Shown here one piece after another: positions 46,490 to 55,396 of a stretch of DNA of 64,000 nt. Location of the stretch: NCBI GenBank assembly GCA_021818505.1, contig JAKADX010000003.1, forward strand, positions 1-64,000, written 5' to 3'. The notes beneath the pieces were generated by a model. That model was not told the origin of the DNA and did not search any database. It worked only from the letters and a program-made list of their open reading frames with translations. This DNA is from Pseudomonadota bacterium (GTDB taxonomy: Bacteria; Pseudomonadota; Alphaproteobacteria; Acetobacterales; Acetobacteraceae). Each line of letters starts with the position of its first letter. Positions within the stretch are counted from its first letter, which is position 1. A program made the position numbers and the translations under genes.

Positions 46490-46504
46490 TGTAACCAGGT
46501 TGCA
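46490..46504. promoter_or_regulatory. Near-palindromic site in the divergent promoter region
   Basis: TGTAACC-A-GGTTGCA has one mismatch between arms and lies in an AT-rich patch (46485-46509) between the divergent BMP-receptor and enolase-superfamily genes. It resembles half-sites bound by GntR- or LacI-class regulators. No regulator gene is adjacent. Confidence 0.4.
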
Positions 46505-46575
46505 TTAATAGCCGCGTGGCCGGCGCCGCCGTTCCGTCCTAGGATCACCGCGTGCTGGAGGAGGAGGTGCGCGCG

Positions 46576-47664
46576 ATGGCGGCGATCGGCCGGCTGGAAC
46601 CTGCCCTGTACCGCATCCCGCTGCCGACCGTGCTCACCGACAGCACGCATGGCGAGATCCGGGCATTCGAATTGCTGACCGTGCGCGTGCGCGATGCCGA
46701 GGGCGCGGAAGGCGTGGGCTACAGCTACACCGTCGGCCGCAACGGCCGCGCGGCGTTGAGCGTGCTGGCCCACGAAATTTCGGAGATCGCCGCCGGCGCC
46801 GATGCCGAACGGATCGAGGCGCTGTGGCAGCGCGTCTGGTGGGCGACGCATTACGGCGGGCGCGGCGGGCCGACCGTACTGGCGCTGTCGGCCTTGGACA
46901 TGGCGCTGTGGGACCTGAAGGCGCGGCGCGCCGGGCTGCCGCTGTGGCGGCTGCTGGGCGGCAACGACCCGCGCGTGCCGTGCTATGCCGGCGGCATCGA
47001 CCTCGATCTGCCCACCGCCGACCTGCTGCGCCAGACCGACGCCAACCTCGCCCACGGCTTCCGCGCCATCAAGATGAAGGTCGGGCGGCCGGACCTCGCC
47101 GACGACATCTCGCGCGTCGCGGCGATGCGGCGGCATCTCGGCGATGGCTTCCCGTTGATGCTGGACGCCAACATGAAATGGACCGCCGACGAGGCGATCC
47201 GCGCCGCCCGCGCCTTCGCCCCGTACGATCCGCTGTGGCTGGAGGAGCCGATCGTGCCCGACGACGTGGCCGGCCATGCGCGCGTCGTCCGCGACGGCGG
47301 GCTGCCGGTCGCGGCCGGGGAGAACCTGCGCACGCTGTGGGATTTTCGTCATCTGATCGCCTCCGGCGGCGTCACCTTCCCCGAGCCGGACGCGACCAAC
47401 TGCGGCGGCGTGACCGTCTTCATGAAAATCGCGCACCTGGCCGAGGCGTTCAGCCTGCCAGTGACCTCGCACGGCGCGCACGATGTGACGGTGCACCTGC
47501 TCGCCGCCGTGCCGAACCGCTCGTATCTGGAGGCGCACGGCTTCGGCCTGGACCGCTACATTGCCGAACCGCTGGTGCTGCATGAGGGTTTCGCCATCGC
47601 GCCGGAGCGGCCGGGGCACGGCATCAGCTTCGACTGGGCGGCGTTGGAAGCGATCCGCGCTTGA
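46576..47664 (+). CDS. Mandelate racemase/muconate lactonizing enzyme family protein
   Basis: An enolase-superfamily enzyme of 362 residues that abstracts the proton next to a carboxylate. After the capping domain, the barrel shows KMK (K-x-K base motif), metal ligands in MLDANMKW (D), WLEEPIVPDD (E) and VAAGENL (E), and the SHGAHDV histidine region of the mandelate-racemase subgroup. It is likely an acid-sugar dehydratase or racemase, but the substrate cannot be read from sequence. GGAGGAGG (46557-46564 region) fits ATG 46576 well, and a GTG at 46552 is the alternative. It is followed by a secreted beta-propeller gene. Confidence 0.88.
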   Translation: MAAIGRLEPALYRIPLPTVLTDSTHGEIRAFELLTVRVRDAEGAEGVGYSYTVGRNGRAALSVLAHEISEIAAGADAERIEALWQRVWWATHYGGRGGPTVLALSALDMALWDLKARRAGLPLWRLLGGNDPRVPCYAGGIDLDLPTADLLRQTDANLAHGFRAIKMKVGRPDLADDISRVAAMRRHLGDGFPLMLDANMKWTADEAIRAARAFAPYDPLWLEEPIVPDDVAGHARVVRDGGLPVAAGENLRTLWDFRHLIASGGVTFPEPDATNCGGVTVFMKIAHLAEAFSLPVTSHGAHDVTVHLLAAVPNRSYLEAHGFGLDRYIAEPLVLHEGFAIAPERPGHGISFDWAALEAIRA

Positions 47665-47690
47665 CGCGATCCCTTGTGCGGAGACCAACG

Positions 47691-49163
47691 ATGCGCGCTC
47701 TCCTTGCCGCCGCCGTGTCCTTCGCCTTGGCCGCCGGTCTGTCGGGACCGGCGGCGGCGGACGATGCCGTGCCGACCTATCACGCCGATGTCGCCCGCAC
47801 CGGTCATTACGTTGTCCCAGGCCTCACCTGGGCCCGCGCAGGCGACCTGCATCAGGACACGGCGTTCGACGGGCGGGTGCAGGGGCACGTCTATGCCCAG
47901 CCGCTCTACTGGCGTCCGCCCGGCGCGCCGCACGGGCTGGTGATCGTGGCGAGCGAGGACAACATCGTCACCGCGTTGGACGCGGCCAGCGGCGCCACCG
48001 TCTGGCGTCGCGGCATCGGCCCGGCGGCGGCACGCGCGACGCTGCCCTGCGGCAACATCGACCCGCTGGGGATCACCGGCACGCCGGCGATCGATGCGCG
48101 CGCCGGCACGATCTATTTCGACGCCATGGTCGCCGGCGCCCGTCCGCGCCACCTGATCTTCGCGCTGGCACTGCGCGACGGGTCGCTGCGGCCCGGCTGG
48201 CCGGTCGATATCGCCGCCGGGCTGCGCGATCGCAGCATGACGTTCCGGTCGCGGCTGCAAAACCAGCGCGGGGCGCTGACCCTGATCGGTGACCGCCTGT
48301 TCGTCCCGTTCGGCGGCCATCTGGGCGATTGCGGCGACTATCACGGGTGGGTGGTTGGGGTGCGGGTGAACGAGCCGGCGGTGTTCGGTGCCTGGAAGAC
48401 CTGGGCCAACAAGGGTGGCATCTGGGCGCCGGGCGGACTGGCCTTCGACGGCAGCGCCCTGTTCGCCGCCACCGGCAACACCGACGGCGCGCAGCAATGG
48501 AGCGGCGGCGAGGCGATCATCCGCCTGCCGGCCGACCTCCGCTGGCGGCCCGACCCGCGCGACTATTTCACGCCGGCGGACTGGCACCGGCTGGATGCCG
48601 ATGATGCCGACCTCGGCGGCACCAATCCGCTGCCGATCGATGTGCCGGGCCGCGCCCTGCTGCTGGGGCTTGGCAAGGACGGCAAGGCGTATCTGCTCGA
48701 CCGCGCCGACCTGGGCGGGATCGGCCATCCGCTTGCGGTGGCGCCGGTGGCCGAGGCAGCGATCATCACCGCACCCGCCACCTGGCGCGCCGGCAACGAC
48801 GCGATGGTCACCTTCGCGGCCCGCGCCTCGTCCTGGGCCGGCAGCACGGGACGGTCGGGGCTGCTGGCACTGCGTATCACAGGCGGGAAGCAGACCGCGA
48901 TCCGGCCGGCCTGGAGTGCGCGGCTGGACGGCTGGTCGGCGCCGATCGTGACCACCGCCGACGGCGGCGCCGATCCGATCGTGTGGGCGGTGGGCGCCGA
49001 GGGCGACGCGAGGCTGCACGGATTTCGCGGCGACAGCGGCGCGCCGGTGTTCGACGGCGGGCGGATGGATGGATTGCGGCATCTGGCCACCATCCTCGCC
49101 GCCGAGGGAAGGCTGTACGTCGCCGGCGATGGCCGGGTCTATGCCTTCGGGCTCACCCCTTGA
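47691..49163 (+). CDS. Secreted PQQ-type beta-propeller protein
   Basis: A 490-residue exported protein with signal peptide to about residue 24 (GPAAADD). The body contains repeated propeller strands of the PQQ_2/WD-like type, for example IVASEDNIVTALDAASGATVWRRGIG, GTPAIDARAGTIYFDA and RLYVAGDGRVYAFG. The clustered catalytic residues and disulfide-ring cysteines of true PQQ dehydrogenases are not evident, and the protein is shorter than those enzymes. It may be a scaffold or an unusual quinoprotein. ATG 47691, 26 bases after the upstream gene with GGAGA before it, is preferred over an in-frame TTG at 47661. Confidence 0.7.
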   Translation: MRALLAAAVSFALAAGLSGPAAADDAVPTYHADVARTGHYVVPGLTWARAGDLHQDTAFDGRVQGHVYAQPLYWRPPGAPHGLVIVASEDNIVTALDAASGATVWRRGIGPAAARATLPCGNIDPLGITGTPAIDARAGTIYFDAMVAGARPRHLIFALALRDGSLRPGWPVDIAAGLRDRSMTFRSRLQNQRGALTLIGDRLFVPFGGHLGDCGDYHGWVVGVRVNEPAVFGAWKTWANKGGIWAPGGLAFDGSALFAATGNTDGAQQWSGGEAIIRLPADLRWRPDPRDYFTPADWHRLDADDADLGGTNPLPIDVPGRALLLGLGKDGKAYLLDRADLGGIGHPLAVAPVAEAAIITAPATWRAGNDAMVTFAARASSWAGSTGRSGLLALRITGGKQTAIRPAWSARLDGWSAPIVTTADGGADPIVWAVGAEGDARLHGFRGDSGAPVFDGGRMDGLRHLATILAAEGRLYVAGDGRVYAFGLTP

Positions 49164-49239
49164 GGGCTTGGCCGGCAATGGTGGACGAGCCCCGTTGCAT
49201 CGACCAGGCTGCCTCGCCGTTCTTAATCGGGAGGGCGCA

Positions 49240-50121
49240 ATGGCTTACGTGACGGCAAGTGACGGCACCCGGTTGTGGGTGGAGGAAGCCGGGTCGGGCA
49301 GCGCCATCCTGTTCCTCCACGAATTCGGCGGCGACCATCGCAGTTGGGAGCCGCAGATGCGCGCCTTTGCCCGGCGGCACCGGTGCATCGTCTATGCGGC
49401 GCGCGGCTACACCCCCTCCGACGTGCCGGCGGACCCAAATGCCTACGGGCAGGATTTTGCAGTGTCCGATGCGATCGCCGTGCTGGATGGGCTGGGACTG
49501 GCGCGGGCGCACATCGTCGGGCTGTCGATGGGCGGCTTCGCGGCTCTGCACCTGGGCCGGCTGCATCCCGGACGCGCGATCTCGGTGACCGCCGCGGGCG
49601 CCGGCTATGGCGCGGAGAAAGAGCGCCATGCGCAGTTCCGCGACGAATCGCTGACCGTGGCGCGAAATTTCGAGCAGCAGGGAGCAGCGACCTTCGGCCG
49701 CATCTATGCGTCGGGCGCGGCGCGTGTGCAGTACCAGAACAAGGACCCGCGCGGCTGGGAGGAGTTCGCGCAGCGCCTGAGCGAGCATTCCACCGAGGGG
49801 TCGGCCCGCACCATGCGCGGCTTTCAATCGCGCCGGCCGTCGCTTTATGACTTCGAGGCTGAGTTCCGCGCCATGGACGTGCCGGTGCTGGTGATCAACG
49901 GCGACGAGGACGACTACTGCCTGATGCCCGGACTGTTCCTCAAGCGCACCATCCCGCGCTGCGGCCTGGCGGTGCTGCCAAAGGCGGGGGACACGCTGAC
50001 ACTGGAGGAGCCGGAGCTGTTCAACCGCCTGCTGGCGGAGTTCATCGCCAGCGTCGAGGCCGGCCGCTGGGACCGCCGCGACCCTCGTGCGGTGCCCACC
50101 GAGGTGATGAAGACCTCTTAG
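49240..50121 (+). CDS. Alpha/beta hydrolase
   Basis: A 293-residue cytoplasmic hydrolase. FLHEFGGDHRSWEPQM carries the oxyanion loop and GLSMGGF the serine nucleophile elbow. INGDEDDYC has the acid. The usual C-terminal histidine is replaced by the KAGDTLTLEEP region, where AGH is expected. If this reading is correct, the catalytic histidine is missing or displaced, an oddity worth checking. GGGAGGG before ATG 49240 is a strong ribosome-binding site. The next gene begins immediately after its stop (TAG-ATG), followed by the ThDP decarboxylase pair, so it is part of that catabolic unit. Confidence 0.82.
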   Translation: MAYVTASDGTRLWVEEAGSGSAILFLHEFGGDHRSWEPQMRAFARRHRCIVYAARGYTPSDVPADPNAYGQDFAVSDAIAVLDGLGLARAHIVGLSMGGFAALHLGRLHPGRAISVTAAGAGYGAEKERHAQFRDESLTVARNFEQQGAATFGRIYASGAARVQYQNKDPRGWEEFAQRLSEHSTEGSARTMRGFQSRRPSLYDFEAEFRAMDVPVLVINGDEDDYCLMPGLFLKRTIPRCGLAVLPKAGDTLTLEEPELFNRLLAEFIASVEAGRWDRRDPRAVPTEVMKTS

Positions 50122-50397
50122 ATGGCGGGGGCGCTGCTGGCGCGGCTGTTGCTCGACGTGGGGGTGGCGCCGGTCAACGTCGATACGGTGGAGATCGGGT
50201 TGGACGTGCTCTGCGAACGTCTCGGCGCGTCGCGCGCGGCGCTAGCCGAGGCGGTGGCCGAAGGGGTGCGGCGCGGTCTGCTGCACGATCCGGTGCGGCT
50301 GCCGCCGGGCGCGCTGCAATGCCACTGGCATCTGGAGCCGACCGCGCGCGGCCGTGCCGTGCTGCGCCGCCTGACGCGCCCGCGCAGCCCCGGGTGA
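50122..50397 (+). CDS. Small protein, possible winged-helix domain
   Basis: A 91-residue product whose ATG directly abuts the stop of the hydrolase gene, implying translational coupling. The sequence DVLCERLGASRAALAEAV... followed by a strand-turn-strand (RLPPGALQCHWHLEPT) and ARGRAVLRRL is reminiscent of a MarR/PadR-like winged helix. It lacks a clear dimerisation helix. It could be a small regulator or an adaptor for the neighbouring enzymes. I do not recognise a named family. Base composition and codon use match the neighbours. Confidence 0.6.
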   Translation: MAGALLARLLLDVGVAPVNVDTVEIGLDVLCERLGASRAALAEAVAEGVRRGLLHDPVRLPPGALQCHWHLEPTARGRAVLRRLTRPRSPG

Positions 50398-50447
50398 CAA
50401 GCCGCGCCGCGCCCGCCATGCTCGCAAAGGACGGGGGGCGGCGAGCG

Positions 50448-50963
50448 ATGGCGGGAGCCTGGCAGGACGAGGTGTTCGAGACATTGCGGCGGGCGGCGAT
50501 CCGCCAGATCGCCTATGTGCCCGATGCCGGGCACGCGCGGCTGATCGAGCGAGCGCACGCCGATCCCGACATGCGCGCGGTGGTGCTGACCACCGAGGAG
50601 GAAGGCGTGGCACTCGCCGCCGGCGCCTGGCTCGGCGGACAGCGCGCGGCGCTGCTGATGCAGTCCTCCGGCGTCGGCAACTGCGTGAACATGCTGAGCC
50701 TGCCGATGAGCTGCCGGATGCCGCTGCTGATGCTGGTGACCATGCGCGGCGAATGGGGCGAGTTCAATCCGTGGCAGGTGCCGATGGGCAACGCCACGCC
50801 CGGCGTGCTGGAGCGAACCGGCGTGCTGGTGCGTCGCGTCGAGCGTGCCGAGGATGCGGCAGAGACAGTAGCCGGTGCCGCGACGCTCGCCTTCGACAGC
50901 ACCGTGCCGGTGGCGGTGCTCCTGTCGCAACGGCTGATCGGCGCGAAGGTATGGGTGCGATGA
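50448..50963 (+). CDS. ThDP-dependent decarboxylase, alpha (PYR-domain) subunit, sulfopyruvate-decarboxylase-like
   Basis: A 171-residue protein holding only the pyrimidine-binding domain of a thiamin-diphosphate enzyme. TTEEEGVALAAGAWLGG carries the activating glutamate, followed by LLMQSSGVGNCVNML and WGEFNPWQ. A short separate alpha subunit is the layout of sulfopyruvate decarboxylase ComDE and of phosphonopyruvate-decarboxylase relatives. ATG 50448 matches the usual start, with an in-frame ATG at 50418 as alternative. Its stop overlaps the beta-subunit ATG by four bases, so the two form an obligate pair. The true 2-oxoacid substrate is unknown. Confidence 0.82.
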   Translation: MAGAWQDEVFETLRRAAIRQIAYVPDAGHARLIERAHADPDMRAVVLTTEEEGVALAAGAWLGGQRAALLMQSSGVGNCVNMLSLPMSCRMPLLMLVTMRGEWGEFNPWQVPMGNATPGVLERTGVLVRRVERAEDAAETVAGAATLAFDSTVPVAVLLSQRLIGAKVWVR

Positions 50964-51538
50964 CGCACGATGCTCTGGACCGGCGACAGGCGGTGGCGAC
51001 GCTGCTGCGCGACCCCGGCGATCTGCTGGTGGTGGCCGGCCTCGGCGCGCCGAACTGGGACGCGACCGCCGCCGGCGACCGGCCGCTGAATTTCTGCCTG
51101 TGGGGTGCGATGGGCGGGGCGGCGATGATCGGGCTGGGATTGGCGCTCGCGCAGCCGGCGCGGCGGGTGCTGGTACTGACCGGGGATGGGGAGATGCTGA
51201 TGGGGCTCGGGGCGCTCGCCACCATCGCGGTGCAGGCACCTCCCAACCTCGCCGTCGCCGTGCTGGACAACGGCCGATATGGCGAAACCGGGTCGCAGCA
51301 CAGCCATACCGCGCACGGCGTCGATCTCGCCGCGGTGGCGCGGGGCTGCGGCTGGCGCGCCGTCTGCACCGTAACGCAGGCCGCCGAGTTGGAGGGCCTG
51401 CGCGCGCGGTTGCGGCAGGAACCTCTGTTCGCCGTGGTGCGCATCGCGCCGGAAGAGGCGCCGCGGGTGATGCCGCCGCGCGACGGGGCGCTGCTGCACC
51501 ATCGTTTCCGCGCCGCCCTCCTCGGGTCGGAGAACTGA
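50960..51538 (+). CDS. ThDP-dependent decarboxylase, beta (PP-domain) subunit, sulfopyruvate-decarboxylase-like
   Basis: A 192-residue partner carrying the diphosphate/Mg-binding domain. The ThDP motif starts at GDGEMLMGLGALATI and ends in LDNGRYGETG, with WGAMGGAAMIGLGLALAQ before it. Together with the preceding subunit it would decarboxylate a 2-oxoacid such as sulfopyruvate or a related compound. It overlaps the alpha gene (ATGA) and is followed 98 bases later by a Liv-type transporter that may import the pathway substrate. Confidence 0.82.
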   Translation: MTHDALDRRQAVATLLRDPGDLLVVAGLGAPNWDATAAGDRPLNFCLWGAMGGAAMIGLGLALAQPARRVLVLTGDGEMLMGLGALATIAVQAPPNLAVAVLDNGRYGETGSQHSHTAHGVDLAAVARGCGWRAVCTVTQAAELEGLRARLRQEPLFAVVRIAPEEAPRVMPPRDGALLHHRFRAALLGSEN

Positions 51539-51636
51539 CCGCGCCGGGCCGCTTGCTTGCCAGCCAATCGGCCCCCGGGCTATGCAGCCGGCATCACGTA
51601 CGCGCGAAACGACGGGCGGGATGCAAGGAGGAGCCA

Positions 51637-52824
51637 ATGACGGCCAAGGCTTCGGGACAGGGCGTGCACCGCTCGGCGGTGCTGCGGTGCGTCGGACTCG
51701 GCGTTGCCCTCGCGGTATCTCTGGCGCTGCCGGGCACGGGGCGCGCGGCCTCAGACAGCATCCAGCTCGCTGATGTGGTGGAACTTTCCGGCAGCGGCGC
51801 CTCGGTCGGCACGCTGTGGCGCGATGCGGTGCGCATGGCCGCCGACGAGTTGAACGCCAAGGGCGGCATCCTCGGCCATCCGATCGCGATCACCGACTAC
51901 GACACGCAGACCAATCCCAGCACGTCGCGCGCGATGATTCAGAAGGCGCTGGACGCGCATCCCTATGCCGTTCTTGGCCCGATCTATTCCGGATCGGTCA
52001 AGGTGGATGAGCCGCTGACCCAGGCCGCCGGTGTCGCGGAATTCACCGGCGCGGCGGCCAAGGACATCACCCATATGGGCAGCGCCTACATCTTCCGCAC
52101 CGCCTTCAGCACCGAAAGCTCCGAGCCGCGGGTCGCGCGCTATCTGGTGGGCGACCTGCACGCGAAAAAGATCGCCGTGCTTTGGGTCAATGACGACGCG
52201 GGACGCAGCACGCGCGACGCGCTGGTCGATGCGCTGGGCAAACTCGGCGCAACCGTGGTGGCGGATGTGCCGAGCGAGGCCGGGCAGGTCAGCTTCGCCG
52301 CCGACGTGCTGAAGGCGCGGCGCGCGCAGCCCGATGCGATCTTCGTCTATCTGCACGAGGAGGAGAATGCCCGCTTCCTCAAGGAAGCGCGCAGGGAGGG
52401 CATCAAGGTGCCGCTGGTCGGCGACACCACGCTGATGGACGCGCAGACCATCAAGCTCGCGGGCGCCGACGCCAACGGGGTGGTCGGCCATGCGATGCTG
52501 ACGCCCAACGCGCCGATCCCCGAAGTGCAGGACTTCGTCAAACGCTTCGAGGCCCGCTACCATGTCGTGCCTGACCACAATGCGATCCAGGGCTACATGG
52601 CGGTCTGGATGGTCAAGGCGGCCACCGAGAAGATGGGCAAGCCGGATGCCCAGCATCTCGCCGCGACGCTGCACGGCATGACCATCGACCCCGCGACCGA
52701 GCCGGGCATCCTGATGAAGACGACGGTGCTGCCGAACGGCGACATGGACCGCCAGAGCTTCATGGTCGAGGTCCAGGACGGCCGCGCCAGGGTCATCAAG
52801 GTCCTGCCGATGCTCGGCGGCTGA
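51637..52824 (+). CDS. Branched-chain amino acid-type ABC transporter binding protein (LivK-like)
   Basis: A periplasmic receptor of 395 residues. A long signal sequence (to about residue 38, PGTGRAA) precedes a two-lobe Leu/Ile/Val-binding fold. Markers are LADVVELSGSGASVGTLWRDAVRMA, LNAKGGILGHPIAITDYDTQ and the second-lobe ILMKTTVLPNGDMDRQ. This class takes up branched-chain amino acids but also aromatic acids, amides and urea. AAGGAGGAG (51625-51633) fixes ATG 51637. The neighbouring decarboxylase and hydrolase suggest an organic-acid ligand. Confidence 0.88.
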   Translation: MTAKASGQGVHRSAVLRCVGLGVALAVSLALPGTGRAASDSIQLADVVELSGSGASVGTLWRDAVRMAADELNAKGGILGHPIAITDYDTQTNPSTSRAMIQKALDAHPYAVLGPIYSGSVKVDEPLTQAAGVAEFTGAAAKDITHMGSAYIFRTAFSTESSEPRVARYLVGDLHAKKIAVLWVNDDAGRSTRDALVDALGKLGATVVADVPSEAGQVSFAADVLKARRAQPDAIFVYLHEEENARFLKEARREGIKVPLVGDTTLMDAQTIKLAGADANGVVGHAMLTPNAPIPEVQDFVKRFEARYHVVPDHNAIQGYMAVWMVKAATEKMGKPDAQHLAATLHGMTIDPATEPGILMKTTVLPNGDMDRQSFMVEVQDGRARVIKVLPMLGG

Positions 52825-52830
52825 TCTCCC

Positions 52831-53703
52831 GTGCTGTGGGACAACATCGACCTGCTGATCGCCGGGCTTGCGACCGGGGCGACCTACGCGCTGGTGGCGA
52901 CCGGGTTCACGCTGCTGTGGCAGACCTCGGCGACGGTGAACTTCGCGCAGGGTGACTTCGTGACCCTGCCAGCCTTTGCCATCATCGGCCTGCACGCAGC
53001 GGGTCTGCCGCTGCCGCTGGCGCTGCTGGGCGGGCTGGTCATCGCGCTGATCGTGCTGGGGGCGATGTTCAAGCTGCTGCTGGTCGATCCGATGCTGAGC
53101 CACGGCCTGTTGCCGCTCGGCATCGCCGCAATCGCGCTAGGCGTGGCGTTGCAGGAGGGCACGAAAGCGGTGTTCGGGGCGGAGGCGTTTCCGTTCCCCA
53201 GTGTCGCCGGAGGCTTCGATCTCGGGCCGCTGTTCGTCAACTGGCAGGACGTGCTCGTGCTCGGCGCGGCACTGATCGCGGTGGCGGCGTTGCAGATGTT
53301 CCTCGCGCGCACGCGCACCGGGCGATGCATGCAGGCTACGGCCCAGAATCCGACGGTCGCGTTGATCCTCGGCATCCCGGTGAAGCGGATGGTCATGCTG
53401 ACGTTCCTGCTCAATGCGTCGCTGGTGACGCTGGCGGCGGTACTGATCAGCCCCGCGATCCTGGTGAAGTTCGATAACGGTGGCAGCATCGGTTTGTCGG
53501 CGTTCTGTGCCGCCATCATCGGCGGCTTCAACCAGGTGCGCGGGGCGATCGCGGGCGGACTGCTGCTCGGCGTGCTGGAGAATTTCGCCGCGACCTATGG
53601 GCCGGACCAGTATCGCGCCGCGGTGCCGATGCTGCTGCTGATCGGCTTCGTGCTGTTCCGCCCACAGGGCCTGCTGGGACGCGCGACCGAGCGCGCGGTG
53701 TGA
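52831..53703 (+). CDS. Liv-type ABC transporter permease (LivH-like)
   Basis: A 290-residue membrane protein with about eight helices. LIAGLATGATYALVATGFTLLWQTSATVNFAQGDFV is the classic LivH opening and ATAQNPTVALILGIPVKRMV the coupling loop. It starts with GTG six bases after the receptor gene. Its TGA shares its last base with the ATG of the next permease. Confidence 0.9.
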   Translation: MLWDNIDLLIAGLATGATYALVATGFTLLWQTSATVNFAQGDFVTLPAFAIIGLHAAGLPLPLALLGGLVIALIVLGAMFKLLLVDPMLSHGLLPLGIAAIALGVALQEGTKAVFGAEAFPFPSVAGGFDLGPLFVNWQDVLVLGAALIAVAALQMFLARTRTGRCMQATAQNPTVALILGIPVKRMVMLTFLLNASLVTLAAVLISPAILVKFDNGGSIGLSAFCAAIIGGFNQVRGAIAGGLLLGVLENFAATYGPDQYRAAVPMLLLIGFVLFRPQGLLGRATERAV

Positions 53704-54656
53704 TGGCGCATTCCTCGGGCCGCAGTCTCGCGGCTTCGCTGTTGCTGATCGCGCTGGCTTCGGTGTTGCCGATGGTGCTGCAACCCTACGGCATCTATCT
53801 GCTGTCGCTGTGGGCGGTGTACACGATCGCGGCGATCGGGCTTAATCTGACGCTGGGCTTCGCCGGGCAGATGTCGCTCGCCCATGCCGCCTTCGTCGGC
53901 ATCGGCGCCTATTGCACGGCCCTGCTCGGCGCACATGGCGTGCCGTTTCCGGCGACGCTGCTGGCGGCCACGCTGCTGGCCTATGGTGTCGGCTGGTGCG
54001 TCGGGTATCCGGCGTTGCGGGTGCAGGGCCATTACCTCGCGTTCGTCACCCTCGCCTTCACCACGCTCGTGTTCCTGGTGCTGCGCAACGAGGCGTGGCT
54101 AACCGGCGGAATCGCCGGAATCAGCAACATCGCGCGGCCACGCCTTTTTGCGACACCGACTGCCTATCTGCGGCTGTGCCTCGCGGCGCTGCTGGCGGTG
54201 TCGCTTGCGGTGTGGTGGCTGCTGCGCTCGCCGTGGGGCCGCGCCTTCATCGCGCTGCGCGAAAACCCGATCCGCGCGATGAGCCTCGGCGTCGACGTGC
54301 GACGCTACACGCTGCTGGCCTTTGCCATCGGCGCGGCGCTCGGCGGCATCGCCGGCGCCTTCTATGCGCCGCTGGTGCAGTATATCGAGCCGTCGCCGTT
54401 CGCCCTCGGCTTCTCGATCAACCTGCTGATGATGGTGGTGATCGGCGGGGCAGGATATTTCCTCGGTCCGTTCCTCGGCGCGCTGATCGCGGTGCTGCTG
54501 CCGGAGTGGTTGCGCTTTCTGCACGACGTGTACCTGGCGTTCTACGCGCTCGCGGTGATCCTGTTGCTGCTGGTCTGCCCGACCGGCCTGCTCGGTCTGT
54601 CGGAACGGCTGCTGGCGCAGCGCGGGGGACGCCCGGCGGAGCGAGCCGACGCATGA
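53703..54656 (+). CDS. Liv-type ABC transporter permease (LivM-like)
   Basis: A 317-residue membrane subunit with the LivM hallmarks ALGLNLTLGFAGQMSLAHAAF-type segment (here IGLNLTLGFAGQMSLAHAAF), GYPALRVQGHYLAFVTLAF and RENPIRAMSLGVDVRRY coupling loop. ATG 53703 overlaps the livH stop by one base (TGATG), while its own stop overlaps the next ATPase gene by four. It forms the heteromeric channel with the LivH-like subunit. Confidence 0.9.
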   Translation: MAHSSGRSLAASLLLIALASVLPMVLQPYGIYLLSLWAVYTIAAIGLNLTLGFAGQMSLAHAAFVGIGAYCTALLGAHGVPFPATLLAATLLAYGVGWCVGYPALRVQGHYLAFVTLAFTTLVFLVLRNEAWLTGGIAGISNIARPRLFATPTAYLRLCLAALLAVSLAVWWLLRSPWGRAFIALRENPIRAMSLGVDVRRYTLLAFAIGAALGGIAGAFYAPLVQYIEPSPFALGFSINLLMMVVIGGAGYFLGPFLGALIAVLLPEWLRFLHDVYLAFYALAVILLLLVCPTGLLGLSERLLAQRGGRPAERADA

Positions 54657-55396
54657 CCCCGCTGCTCCAGGCACACGATCTGCGCCGGCACTTCGGCGGC
54701 GTGCAGGCGGTGAACGGCATCTCCGTCACCGTCAACGCTGGCGAAATTCTCGGCGTCATCGGCCCCAACGGCAGCGGCAAATCGACCCTGTTCAACTGCC
54801 TCCTGGGCCAGATCGCACCGAGCGGCGGACAGGTGCTGCTCGACGGACGCGACGTGACCGGCTGGCGGCCGTGCGATCTGAACCGCCTCGGCGTGTCGCG
54901 CACGTTCCAGTTGTTACAGGTGTTTCCCCAGCTTTCGGTGCTGGAGAACCTGATCCTTGCCGGCCAGGAACATGTCGGCAGCCGGATCGGCCGGCTGTTC
55001 GGGCCGCGCGATGCCGGGCTGACGGCGTCGGCGGAGCGGATGCTGGCGCGCTTCCGTCTGCAGCCGCTCGCCCACGCGCGGGCCGGCGGCCTCAGCTACG
55101 GTCAGCAGAAACTGCTCGACATCGCGATGGCGTTCATGGCCGGACCGCGTCTGGTGCTGCTGGACGAGCCGGCCGGCGGCGTCAACCTGACCATGCTCGG
55201 CGGACTGCGTGACCTGCTGCGGGCGATGAACGAAGAGCAGGGCGCGACGTTCGTGGTGATCGAGCACAACATGGATTTCGTGATGTCGCTGTCGCATCGC
55301 GTGATCTGCATTGCCGAGGGCCGCATCATCGCCGACGGCCCGCCCGCCGAGGTGCGGGAGGATGCCCGGGTGATCGAGTCGTATCTTGGCACCTGA
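54653..55396 (+). CDS. Liv-type ABC transporter ATP-binding protein (LivG-like)
   Basis: A 247-residue ATPase with Walker A GPNGSGKSTLF, Q-loop region FQLLQVFPQLSVLEN, and the signature LSYGQQKLLDIA in place of LSGGQ (the SYGQQ form is usual for LivG). Walker B is RLVLLDEPAGG and the switch is EHNMDF. It overlaps livM by four bases and the second ATPase by eleven. Confidence 0.92.
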   Translation: MTPLLQAHDLRRHFGGVQAVNGISVTVNAGEILGVIGPNGSGKSTLFNCLLGQIAPSGGQVLLDGRDVTGWRPCDLNRLGVSRTFQLLQVFPQLSVLENLILAGQEHVGSRIGRLFGPRDAGLTASAERMLARFRLQPLAHARAGGLSYGQQKLLDIAMAFMAGPRLVLLDEPAGGVNLTMLGGLRDLLRAMNEEQGATFVVIEHNMDFVMSLSHRVICIAEGRIIADGPPAEVREDARVIESYLGT

